Assembly (NCBI RefSeq): GCF_031458235.1
Contig: NZ_JAVDYB010000001.1
Coordinates: 1,302,001 to 1,366,000 of the forward strand
Origin: Catenuloplanes atrovinosus
GTDB taxonomy: Bacteria > Actinomycetota > Actinomycetes > Mycobacteriales > Micromonosporaceae
Reading direction: 5' to 3'
DNA: 64,000 nucleotides
In this document: piece after piece, positions 34,168 through 42,068 of the stretch
Position numbering within the stretch: the first letter of the stretch is position 1
Layout of the letters: each line of letters opens with the position of its first letter
The notes under the pieces: generated by a model
Databases searched by the model: none
Told to the model about the DNA's origin: nothing
Seen by the model: the letters and a program-made list of their open reading frames with translations, nothing else
Program-made: the position numbers and the translations under genes

Positions 34168-35576
34168 GCCACGAACAGGTCAGTGCGATGAGTCGACAGC
34201 TGCTGGTCGTCATCGGCGACACGCTGCTGGATCGGGACGTGGACGGCAGCGTGCGCCGGGTCGCGCCGGACGCGCCCGCGCCCGTGCTGGACGAGGAGTC
34301 CACCACCGACCGCCCGGGCGGTGCCGGGCTGGCCGCGCTGCTGGCCGCCGGCCCGGGCCGCGAGGTCGCGCTGGTCACCGCGCTCGCCTCCGACCCGGCC
34401 GCGGCCCGGCTGATCGAGCTGCTCACCGAGGCCGGCATCGAGGTCTACGCGCTGCCGTCCACGGTGCCCACGCCGGAGAAGGTCCGGCTGCGCGCGGGCG
34501 GTCAGGTGCTGGTGCGGCTGGACCGGGGCGGCGAGCCCGCGGTGCCGCCGGACGTGCCGCAGGCCGCGCTGGACGTGATCGGCCGGGCCACCGCGATCCT
34601 GGTCTCCGACTACGGGCGCGGCGTCGCCCGGCAGCCGTTGCTGCGCAAGGCGCTGGAGGAGGCGCGCGCGCCGATCGTGTGGGACCCGCACCCGCGCGGC
34701 CCGGCGCCGGTGCCGAACGTCCGCCTGGTCACGCCGAACGCGGCGGAGGCGCGCGCGATGTCCGGCGACGCCGGCGGCGGCACCGCGCTGGCGGCGGCGG
34801 AGCGGGCCGGGTTCCGGCTGCGCCAGCACTGGCGGGCCGGCGCGGTCGCGGTGACCGTCGGCTCGGCCGGCGCGGTGCTGTGCCACGGCGGGTCGACGCC
34901 GCTGGTGGTGCCCGCGCCGGACGTGCCGGACGGGGACACCTGCGGCGCGGGGGACCGGTTCGCGTCCACGGCCGCGCTGGCGCTGGCCCGCGGCGCGCTG
35001 GTCTCCGAGGCGGTCCGGGACGCGGTGAGCGCCGCGTCGGCCTACGTCGCGGCCGGCGGCGCGGCCGGGGCGTTCGCCACGGCACCGGTCGCGGCCGGCG
35101 CGCTGCCGGCCGAGGCGGGCGCGCTCGCCGACGAGGTACGCGCCCGGGGCGGCACGGTGGTGGCCACCGGCGGCTGCTTCGACCTGCTGCACGCGGGCCA
35201 CCTCGCCACCCTGCGCGCGGCCCGCAAGCTGGGCGACTGCCTGATCGTCTGCCTCAACTCCGACTCCAGCGTCGCCGCGCTCAAGGGCCCCGACCGGCCG
35301 CTCAACAAGCAGGACGACCGGGCCGCGCTGCTGTCCGCGCTGGACTGCGTGGACGCCGTCGTGATCTTCGACGAGCCGACGCCGGAGGCGGTGCTCACCT
35401 GGCTCCGGCCGGACGTCTGGGTCAAGGGCGGCGACTACTCCGGCGAGGCGGAACTGCCGGAGGCCGCGCTGGTCCGGCGCTGGGGCGGCCGGACCGTCAT
35501 CGTGCCGTACCTGAGCGGCCACTCCACCACCTCCACCATCGAGGCCGCCCGGGCCTCTTCACTGAGCAAGGGATGA
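34164..35576 (+). CDS. hldE: Bifunctional heptose-7-phosphate kinase / heptose-1-phosphate adenylyltransferase
   Basis: A 470-residue two-domain enzyme. Residues 1-320 are a PfkB/ribokinase-type kinase (LLVVIGDTLLDRDVDGSVRR, ILVSDYGRGVA and the catalytic GDTCGAGDRF near 260) that phosphorylates heptose 7-phosphate at C1. Residues 330-460 are a nucleotidyltransferase (ATGGCFDLLHAGHLATL with HxGH near 342, LNSDSSVAALKGPDRPLN, WVKGGDYSGE) that makes ADP-heptose after GmhB acts. The kinase part is shorter and more degenerate in its N-terminal sugar-binding region than E. coli HldE. Overlaps gmhA (ATGA) and the SDR (ATGA). Confidence 0.92.
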   Translation: MSHEQVSAMSRQLLVVIGDTLLDRDVDGSVRRVAPDAPAPVLDEESTTDRPGGAGLAALLAAGPGREVALVTALASDPAAARLIELLTEAGIEVYALPSTVPTPEKVRLRAGGQVLVRLDRGGEPAVPPDVPQAALDVIGRATAILVSDYGRGVARQPLLRKALEEARAPIVWDPHPRGPAPVPNVRLVTPNAAEARAMSGDAGGGTALAAAERAGFRLRQHWRAGAVAVTVGSAGAVLCHGGSTPLVVPAPDVPDGDTCGAGDRFASTAALALARGALVSEAVRDAVSAASAYVAAGGAAGAFATAPVAAGALPAEAGALADEVRARGGTVVATGGCFDLLHAGHLATLRAARKLGDCLIVCLNSDSSVAALKGPDRPLNKQDDRAALLSALDCVDAVVIFDEPTPEAVLTWLRPDVWVKGGDYSGEAELPEAALVRRWGGRTVIVPYLSGHSTTSTIEAARASSLSKG

Positions 35577-36262
35577 TCGAGATGGACGCAGTCATCGTCA
35601 CCGGCGGATCGAGCGGCCTGGGCGCCGCAGTGGTCGACGCCGTCGGCAAGGCCGGCGGGCGCCCGCTGGTCATCGACCGCCAGGCGCCCGCGGACGGCGT
35701 CGAGTGGATCGAGTGCGACCTGGCCGACACGCGCGCGGCCGAGGCCGCCACCCGCGAGCTGATCGCGCGCGCCGGGGGCAGCCTGGACGGCGTGGTCACC
35801 GCGGCCGGGTTCGACGTCCCGGGCGCGCTCCGCGACGTGCCCGGCGACGTCTGGGACCGGATCGTGGCGGTGGATCTGCTGGCCACGGCCGCGGTGATCC
35901 GCGCGGCGCTGCCCGCGCTGGAGGCCTCGCACGGCGGCGTGGTCACGATCTCGTCCACGCTCGGGATCAAGGCGGTCAGCGACGCCACCGCGTACTGCGC
36001 CGCGAAGTTCGGCGTGGTCGGCTTCACCCGCGCGCTCGCGGCCGAACTGGCCGGCACGGTCGGCGTCACGCTGATCATCCCGGGCGGCATGCGGACGAAG
36101 TTCTTCGACGAGCGCGACGAGCGGTACAAGCCCGGCCCGGACGCGGTGCTCAACGACCCGGCCAACGTGGCGGAGGCGATCCTGTTCGCGCTGCGCCAGC
36201 CGGCCGGGTCCGCGGTCCGCGAGCTGGTCATCGCGGCCGAGCGGGAGAGCTCGTACCCGTGA
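35573..36262 (+). CDS. SDR-family oxidoreductase of the heptose operon
   Basis: A 229-residue classical short-chain dehydrogenase: VIVTGGSSGLGAAVVDAVGK (cofactor loop), VTAAGFDVPGALRD (NNAG replaced by TAAG), VTISSTLGIKAVSDATAYCA AK split as SST and YCAAK (Ser/Tyr/Lys catalytic triad), then IIPGGMRTKFF. It is a classical SDR, not the extended HldD epimerase, so it probably oxidises or reduces a sugar rather than epimerising C6. The ATG at 35573 overlaps the hldE stop; an in-frame ATG at 35582 is an alternative. Overlaps the GT9 gene by GTGA. Confidence 0.87.
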   Translation: MIEMDAVIVTGGSSGLGAAVVDAVGKAGGRPLVIDRQAPADGVEWIECDLADTRAAEAATRELIARAGGSLDGVVTAAGFDVPGALRDVPGDVWDRIVAVDLLATAAVIRAALPALEASHGGVVTISSTLGIKAVSDATAYCAAKFGVVGFTRALAAELAGTVGVTLIIPGGMRTKFFDERDERYKPGPDAVLNDPANVAEAILFALRQPAGSAVRELVIAAERESSYP

Positions 36263-37182
36263 TCCTGGTGCTCCGCGCGCTCGGCGTGGGCGACCTCGCC
36301 ACCGGCGTGCCCGCGCTGCGCGCGCTGCGGGCCGCGTTCCCGTCCGAGGAGCTCGCGCTGGCCGCGCCCACCTGGCTGACGCCGCTGATCGACCTGATCG
36401 GCGGCGTCGACCGGGTGGTGCCCTGCGCGGGCCTGGACGATCCGCTGCCGCCGCTGCCGGACGTCTCGGTCGCGGTCAACCTGCACGGGCGCGGTCCGCA
36501 ATCACACCACAGGCTCGCGGCGGTACGACCGGGGGCGCTCTGGGCGTTCGCCACGCCGGAGTTCCCGGACGGTCCGCCGTGGCGGGACGACGAGCACGAG
36601 GTGCGACGCTGGACCGGGCTGGTGCGCGCGTACGGCGTACCGGCGAATGATCTTGATCTTGATCTTCGCCCGCCCGCGCGGGACGTGCCGCACGGCGTGA
36701 CGATCATCCACCCCGGCGCGAAGTCGCCGTCCCGGCGCTGGCCACCGGACCGGTACGCGGCCGTCGCCCGCGCGCTGACCGACGCCGGCCACCGCGTGCT
36801 GGTCACCGGGTCCGCGGCCGAGCGGGAGCTGGCCGCGGACGTGGCCGCGCGGGCCGGGCTGGGCGCGCCGGCGGTGCCGGAGACCGGCCTGGACGACCTG
36901 GCCGCGCTGATCGCTCACGCCCGGCTGCTGATCAGCGGCGACACCGGCGTGGCGCACCTGGCCACCGCGTTCGGCACGCCGTCGGTCACGCTGTTCGGCC
37001 CGATGCCGCCGAGCCGCTGGGGGCCGCCGCCGGGCCGGCCCCGGCACCGCGCGATCTGGCACGGCACCCGCGCCGAGCGCGGCGACCTGCCCGGTCCCGG
37101 CGTGCATCCCGCGCTGCTGGCCGTCACCGTGGAGGAGGTACTGGCCGCGACTCACCCGTCCGTGTCGGCCGCCCGGCGGTAG
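36259..37182 (+). CDS. GT9 heptosyltransferase-like protein
   Basis: A 307-residue GT9-family transferase: VILVLRALGVGDLATGVPAL at the N-terminus (acceptor loop), VAVNLHGRGPQSHH, IIHPGAKSPSRRWPPDRYAA and SGDTGVAHLATAFGTPSVTL (donor ADP-heptose motif D-T-G-x-x-H-x-x-A). Compact length is normal for the family. It is the last gene of the operon, overlapping the SDR by GTGA; 32 bases separate it from the AraC gene. With the GT9 domain of the GmhB fusion it suggests at least two heptosyl transfers. Confidence 0.88.
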   Translation: MILVLRALGVGDLATGVPALRALRAAFPSEELALAAPTWLTPLIDLIGGVDRVVPCAGLDDPLPPLPDVSVAVNLHGRGPQSHHRLAAVRPGALWAFATPEFPDGPPWRDDEHEVRRWTGLVRAYGVPANDLDLDLRPPARDVPHGVTIIHPGAKSPSRRWPPDRYAAVARALTDAGHRVLVTGSAAERELAADVAARAGLGAPAVPETGLDDLAALIAHARLLISGDTGVAHLATAFGTPSVTLFGPMPPSRWGPPPGRPRHRAIWHGTRAERGDLPGPGVHPALLAVTVEEVLAATHPSVSAARR

Positions 37183-37214
37183 GCTGGGAGGTCTGCCGAG
37201 GAGGTCACGTCACT

Positions 37215-38159
37215 GTGGTCACGCCGCATCGCCTGGAGGTCGTCACGCAGGACCGGGAGGTGATCGCGGACGCGCTCAACCGGATCGTCGAGCACCGGGC
37301 GCGGGTCTCCTTCGACGAGCCGGGCGCGGCCGACTTCGCGATCCGCTCGGCCACCTACGGTGACTTCCGCGCCTGGCGGGTCCGGATCGGCGGTGTCCGG
37401 TACACCGCGACCGTGCCGCCGCTGCCGATGATCACGGCCGGCGTGATCGCCGAGGGCCGGGCGCTCAGCCGGTTCGGCCGCGCCGAGATGCCGCTGCGCG
37501 CCGGCGACGGCGTCCTCTTTCCGGAGGGCGGCCAGCACGACGGCGAGTACGGCAACACCGTCATGCTGTACGTCCAGGTCCCGCACGCCTACGTGGCCGG
37601 CGTCGCGGGCGAGCCCGGCCTGCGGTTCGAGGCGAACACGCCGGTGTCCGCGCGGATGCGCCGGTACTGGGGTGAGACCACCGCCTACCTGTTCCGGCAG
37701 CTCACCGCGCCCGGCGCGGACCTGGGCCCGCTGCTGGTCGAGCAGTTGCGCCGCCTCGCCGCGACCAGCGCGCTCTGCGCCTTCCCGCACACGGCGATGA
37801 CCCGCGCCTACCGCCCCGGCCCCGGCCACGAGCCGGCGTCGGCGGTGCGCCGCGCCGTCGCGTACATGGAGGACAACGCGGCCCGGCCGCTCACGGTCGC
37901 GGACATCGCCGCCGCGGCGGGCGTGGGCGCGCGCGGCCTCCAGGCGGCGTTCCGCCGGCACCTGGACACCACGCCGCTGGAGCGGCTCCGCCGGATCCGC
38001 CTGGAGCGGGTGCGGCAGGAGCTGCGGGACGCGGACCCGGGCGGCGGGGTGACGGTGCGGGAGGTGGCGCGCCGCTGGGGTTTCGCCAACCCGGGCCGGT
38101 TCGCCGGCCAGTACCGCGTCCTCTTCGGCGAGACGCCCGCCGAGACGCTGCGATCGTGA
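37215..38159 (+). CDS. AraC-family transcriptional regulator
   Basis: A 314-residue regulator. Residues 1-200 are an AraC-binding-domain-like N-terminal sensory region (TYGDFRAWRVRIGGVRYTAT, MPLRAGDGVLFPEGGQHDGE). Residues 215-312 are a double helix-turn-helix (AVAYMEDNAARPLTVADIAA, AGVGARGLQAAFRRHLDTTP, EVARRWGFANPGRFAGQYRV). The GTG at 37215 has GAGGAGG about 11 bases upstream. TAGGCT at 37180-37185 could be a -10 box of its own promoter, inside the end of the GT9 gene. The ligand is unknown; it might control the preceding glycan operon. Convergent with the GH20 gene, three bases away. Confidence 0.88.
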   Translation: MVTPHRLEVVTQDREVIADALNRIVEHRARVSFDEPGAADFAIRSATYGDFRAWRVRIGGVRYTATVPPLPMITAGVIAEGRALSRFGRAEMPLRAGDGVLFPEGGQHDGEYGNTVMLYVQVPHAYVAGVAGEPGLRFEANTPVSARMRRYWGETTAYLFRQLTAPGADLGPLLVEQLRRLAATSALCAFPHTAMTRAYRPGPGHEPASAVRRAVAYMEDNAARPLTVADIAAAAGVGARGLQAAFRRHLDTTPLERLRRIRLERVRQELRDADPGGGVTVREVARRWGFANPGRFAGQYRVLFGETPAETLRS

Positions 38160-38162
38160 CTG

Positions 38163-39737
38163 TCAGGCGGTGGACCAGGGGATCTGCGGGGAGGGGTGGA
38201 AGCCGACGCCGCGCGCGGTCCAGCGGGGGCCGTAGGCGCCGAGCCGGGTGCGGAAGGACTCCCAGTCGCGGGTGGTGGACCAGCCCAACTCCGCGATGGC
38301 GGGCAGCCGGGGGAAGGCCATGAACTCGATGTCGTCCAGGGTGCGCAGGGTCTCCGACCACAGGGGCGCCTCGACCCCCAGGACCGCCTCCTCCGGTACG
38401 CCCTCCAGGTGCGTCCCCGGGTCCCAGTCGTAGGCGGTGCGCACCTCGATGTAGCCGGCCCAGCTCAGCCCGAGCGGCGTCGACGGATCGTACTTCTGGT
38501 CCAGGTAGGCGACGTTGGCCGGCGACATGATCACCTTGGTGCCGTCCGCGACGGCCGCGGCGAGGGTGGCGTCGGCGCGGGCGCGCCCCCAGTACTGGGC
38601 GATGGCCCCGGCCGCGGCCGGGGACGCGGCGATCTCGTTCCAGCCGTACGCGACCTTGCCGTACCTGCTCACCAGCGGCAGCACCCGCGCCTGGAAGGCG
38701 AGGTAGTCCGCGTCCGTGGTGGCGTGCGCCTCGTCCCCGCCGATGTGCAGGTACGGCCCGGGGGTGATCGCCGCCAGCTCGCGGATCACGTCCTCCACGA
38801 ACCGGTACGTGACCTCCTTGCCGATGCAGAGCGAGCTGTAGCCGACCTCGGTGTCGGTGCGCGGCGGCGGCGCCTGCCCGTCACAGGTCAGCTCCGGGTA
38901 GGCGACCTGCGCGGCGTTGACGTGCCCCGGCATGTCGATCTCCGGCACGACGGTGACGAACCGGCCGGCCGCGTACGCCACCAGGTCGCGGTAGTCCGAC
39001 GTGGTGAGGAACCCGCCGCCGGCGCCGTCCACGCCGGTGCCGGGCGCCCCGCCCACGGCCGTGAGCCGGGGCCACGAGTCGATCTGGATGCGCCAGCCCT
39101 GGTCGTCCGAGAGGTGCAGGTGCAGATAGTTGATCTTGAAGCGGCTGATCTCGTCGATGTAGCGCTTGATCTCGTCCGGCGTGTGGAAGTGCCGGGCCAG
39201 GTCCAGCATGGCCCCGCGGTAGGCGAACCGGGGCCGGTCGACGATGTCGCCGCCGGGCACCGTCCAGGCGGCGCGCTGCGGCGTGGTGGCGTCGATCCGC
39301 GCGGGCAGCAGCTGACGGAGGGTCTGCACCCCGGCGAAGAGCCCCGCGTTCGTGGTGGCCCGGATGGCGACCCCGCCGGGCCGGACGCTGAGCCGGTATC
39401 CCTCGTCGCCGAGGCGGGGGTCGTGCCGCACCAGCTCCAGCGAGATGGCCGGCGCTCCCCGGCCGGCGCGCCCGACGATCGGCAGCCGGAACCCGGTGGC
39501 GGGCCGCAGCGCCTCGGCCAGCCGGTCGGCCACGACGCGGGTGCCGCCCGGCGCCTCGATCACGGTGCGCGCGCCGAGCCGGAAGCCGGGCCCGTGCGGG
39601 CGCACCTGCTGCGGCGCGGGCAGCACGCTGCCCAGCGAGACGGCCGGTTGCGCCTGGGCCGGCGCCGGAATCCCGGTCAGAAGGAGGACACCCGCAAGAC
39701 CCGCCACCAGAGAAGCCCGCATTCCCGTACCGTACAT
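38163..39737 (-). CDS. Secreted GH20 beta-N-acetylhexosaminidase
   Basis: A 524-residue exported glycosidase with signal peptide (MRASLVAGLAGVLLLTGIP, Ala-x-Ala near residue 30). An N-terminal GH20b domain (PAPQQVRPHGPGFRLGART) precedes the TIM barrel: YRGAMLDLARHFHTPDEIKR, YLHLHLSDDQGWRI, VVPEIDMPGH and HIGGDEAH, whose Asp-Glu pair (near 332) is the catalytic dyad for substrate-assisted hydrolysis of terminal GlcNAc or GalNAc. It likely acts on chitin or peptidoglycan fragments outside the cell. It follows the MFS transporter on the same strand by 27 bases, so both are probably in one operon with the transporter first. Confidence 0.93.
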   Translation of the reverse strand: MYGTGMRASLVAGLAGVLLLTGIPAPAQAQPAVSLGSVLPAPQQVRPHGPGFRLGARTVIEAPGGTRVVADRLAEALRPATGFRLPIVGRAGRGAPAISLELVRHDPRLGDEGYRLSVRPGGVAIRATTNAGLFAGVQTLRQLLPARIDATTPQRAAWTVPGGDIVDRPRFAYRGAMLDLARHFHTPDEIKRYIDEISRFKINYLHLHLSDDQGWRIQIDSWPRLTAVGGAPGTGVDGAGGGFLTTSDYRDLVAYAAGRFVTVVPEIDMPGHVNAAQVAYPELTCDGQAPPPRTDTEVGYSSLCIGKEVTYRFVEDVIRELAAITPGPYLHIGGDEAHATTDADYLAFQARVLPLVSRYGKVAYGWNEIAASPAAAGAIAQYWGRARADATLAAAVADGTKVIMSPANVAYLDQKYDPSTPLGLSWAGYIEVRTAYDWDPGTHLEGVPEEAVLGVEAPLWSETLRTLDDIEFMAFPRLPAIAELGWSTTRDWESFRTRLGAYGPRWTARGVGFHPSPQIPWSTA

Positions 39738-39764
39738 TCAGCCGATTCGATCTGTGAAGACTAT

Positions 39765-41201
39765 TTACCGATTCGGCGTCACGCCCTCCGACGGGATCGT
39801 GGGTGCCGTCGGGGTGGTGGCCGCGACGGTGCCGGGCGCGGCGTCGTCGACGGGCTCGGTGGACTCGGCGGGCTCGGTGGACTCGGCGGCGGACGCCGCG
39901 TAACGGTCGCTGAGGCGGCGATAGGGCCGGCTGCCCAGCGCGACCGCGGTGGCGATGATGCCCAGCGCGCCGGTCAGCACGAAGACCAGCGCGAGCCCGC
40001 GGTCCGGCCCGGTGCCGAACCACGTGCCGATCGTGCGGGCGCCCGCGCCGTCGGTCATGAACGGGATGAAGACGAACTGCGCGATCGGCGAGATCAGGAA
40101 CGCGGTCAGCGGCGACGCCGCCTGCTCCACGCTCTGCGCGAAGCCGAAGACCCGGCCCTGCCGCTCCAGCGGCACCACCCGCTGCAGGATCGTCTGCTCC
40201 GCCGCCTCCGCGTACGGCACCAGCAGCATGTAGACGTACATGCCCGCGGCCAGCGGAATGATCGACGCGCTGAGCGGGAACAGCAGCACCACCACCCACA
40301 GCACCAGGTTGACCAGCAGTAGCAGCCGGACCGGCGCGGACCCGAGCCCGGTCCGCGCGATGAGCAGGCCGCCCACGATGAACCCGGTGCTCAGCACGCC
40401 CCACAGCACGCCCCACGTCTGCACGGAGACGAGCGACAGACCGTACGCGTCCATCAGCGCCATGAAGACGCCGCCCAGCAGGTTGTTGAACGCCGAGAAG
40501 AACACCAGCGCCATCAGCCCCGGGATGCCGTTGACGACCCGCACCGTGCCCCGCAGATCCACCCGCCGGTGCCCGTCGGCCGTCGGGTCCGGCGCCGGCT
40601 CGCGCACCGTCACCGTGGCCAGGTGCACGATCGACAGCCCGAGCACCACCAGCGCCAGGACCAGCACCGACCGCATCCCGTCGAACGCGACCAGCAGACC
40701 GCTGATCACCGACGTGGTCAGCATCGACACCCCCGAGACGGTGCCGACCAGCCCGTTCGCCCGATCCCGGTCCCCCTCCTCGATCAGGATCGTGACCAGC
40801 GTCGGCAGCGCGATCGTCCGGATGTTCCCCGCGATCACCCCGCACATGAGCAGCACGACGAAGACCCAGAGCCGCGCACTCGCCGGATTTTTGAACGCCT
40901 CGGCCGGCGTGACCAGCCAGACACCCAGCGCCGCCAGATAGAGCAGGACCGACGCACCCGCCGACACCTGCATCATCACCGTCCGCCGGTGATGGTCGAC
41001 CAGGCTGCCGAACCAGATGCCGGTCAGCGCGGTCAACACCAGGAAGATCCCCGAGATCACCCCGGTCGCGAACACCGACCGCGTCTCCAGGTACACCCAG
41101 AAGGTGACCGCGAACCACACCGTGAAGTTGATGACGGACACGAGCAGCGTATTGACCAGCAGCTGGTAGAAGACCCGCCGGTCCCCTCGAATAGCGCTCA
41201 C
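39765..41201 (-). CDS. MFS transporter (DHA3-like efflux type)
   Basis: A 478-residue integral membrane protein with about 12 hydrophobic helices, beginning FYQLLVNTLLVSVINFTVWF. The motif-A-like loop is WFGSLVDHHRRTVMMQ between helices 2 and 3. Helix patterns and the ANGLVGTVSGVSMLTTSVIS segment resemble macrolide/multidrug exporters of the DHA3 group. The Ala/Thr/Pro-rich C-terminal tail (about 40 residues) is probably disordered and cytoplasmic. GTG start at 41201. First gene of a two-gene unit with the GH20 hexosaminidase. The substrate is unknown; sugar export or import cannot be excluded. Confidence 0.85.
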   Translation of the reverse strand: MSAIRGDRRVFYQLLVNTLLVSVINFTVWFAVTFWVYLETRSVFATGVISGIFLVLTALTGIWFGSLVDHHRRTVMMQVSAGASVLLYLAALGVWLVTPAEAFKNPASARLWVFVVLLMCGVIAGNIRTIALPTLVTILIEEGDRDRANGLVGTVSGVSMLTTSVISGLLVAFDGMRSVLVLALVVLGLSIVHLATVTVREPAPDPTADGHRRVDLRGTVRVVNGIPGLMALVFFSAFNNLLGGVFMALMDAYGLSLVSVQTWGVLWGVLSTGFIVGGLLIARTGLGSAPVRLLLLVNLVLWVVVLLFPLSASIIPLAAGMYVYMLLVPYAEAAEQTILQRVVPLERQGRVFGFAQSVEQAASPLTAFLISPIAQFVFIPFMTDGAGARTIGTWFGTGPDRGLALVFVLTGALGIIATAVALGSRPYRRLSDRYAASAAESTEPAESTEPVDDAAPGTVAATTPTAPTIPSEGVTPNR

Positions 41202-41348
41202 CGGGCCACCGTAGTGCCTGGGTCCGACACTTTCGCCGCAATATCCCCGGCCGGACGATCGTCGGCGTCGGCGCCCGGGCCGGCGGCGCCGTTACCCTGG
41301 CGCAAGATTCCCCGATGGAATGGCTCGCCATAGAGCATTTTCAGCCGG

Positions 41349-41372
41349 AGTGACCTCGTCGAATCGGTCACT
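41349..41372. promoter_or_regulatory. Inverted repeat upstream of the conflict operon
   Basis: AGTGACC (41349-41355) and GGTCACT (41366-41372), ten bases apart, lie about 90 bases before the first gene of the operon. TTCACG followed 18 bases later by CATACT (about 41372-41401) could be the promoter just downstream. This suggests an operator, but the regulator is not known. Confidence 0.4.
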
Positions 41373-41459
41373 TCACGCCGGTGGTGCGCATCGGCCATAC
41401 TTGGAATCCGACCGGGTATCGCCGGGCGGCTCCCGATCGTGATCGGACCGGAGACTGTC

Positions 41460-42068
41460 GTGAGATATGACGAAGTCAGCTCCGCCGCCGTGATCCTCCA
41501 TGAGTACGAGAGACTCAAAGAGGAACAGTTGCAACGCATTTCCACCCGGGACAATCTGGTCTATGCGACGCTCGCCTCCATCGGCGCGGTGCTGTTCGGC
41601 GTCCATCAGGTGGGCGCGGTCGATCTGGTGCTCCTGCTGCCGCCCGGGTGCGTGGCGCTCGGCTGGACCTACCTGGTCAACGACGAGAAGATCTCCGCCG
41701 TGGGCCGGTACGTCCGCGCCGAGCTCGCCCCGCGCCTGGCCCGCATGCCGGAGGTCGGCGAGCCGGTCTTCGGCTGGGAGACCTTCCATCGCTCGGACGC
41801 GCGCCGGCGGAGCCGGAAGCTGATCCAGCTCGCGGTGGACGTCCTGATCTTTTGTGTGCCCGGTGTGGTCGCGATTGCCGTGCGGCTCGCCGCGGGTGAG
41901 ATCTCATTTCTTGCCGGGCTGGTCGTGGTGGCCGAGATTACGATGGTGCTGTTCCTCGTCCAACAGATAGTCGTCAATGCAGATTTGCACCGAGACGGAC
42001 CCAGGAGCGCTGCCGATGACAACGCCCCCGCATTCGCGAGCTTTCGATCCGGACGAGGTACGCAATAG
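41460..42068 (+). CDS. Four-helix transmembrane protein of the conflict operon
   Basis: A 202-residue membrane protein. A charged amphipathic N-terminus (residues 1-35, LHEYERLKEEQLQRISTRDN) leads into two helices with a short hairpin (near 37-80, LLPPGCVALGWTYLVNDEK). A cytoplasmic segment of about 45 residues follows, then two further helices (near 120-170) and a short polar tail. The family is not recognised. The GTG at 41460 has GGAG six bases upstream; an upstream GTG at 41439 is in frame. The 5' part is less GC-rich than its neighbours. Its last 53 bases overlap the nucleosidase gene. In such loci a small multi-helix protein is often the membrane-damaging effector or a membrane anchor; that is inference. 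Confidence 0.65.
   Translation: MRYDEVSSAAVILHEYERLKEEQLQRISTRDNLVYATLASIGAVLFGVHQVGAVDLVLLLPPGCVALGWTYLVNDEKISAVGRYVRAELAPRLARMPEVGEPVFGWETFHRSDARRRSRKLIQLAVDVLIFCVPGVVAIAVRLAAGEISFLAGLVVVAEITMVLFLVQQIVVNADLHRDGPRSAADDNAPAFASFRSGRGTQ

Noticed and set aside
41977-42015. ATG at 41977 as start of the nucleosidase protein
   Set aside because: It lies deeper inside the 4-TM gene and has no ribosome site, whereas the ATG at 42016 has AGGAG at good spacing.
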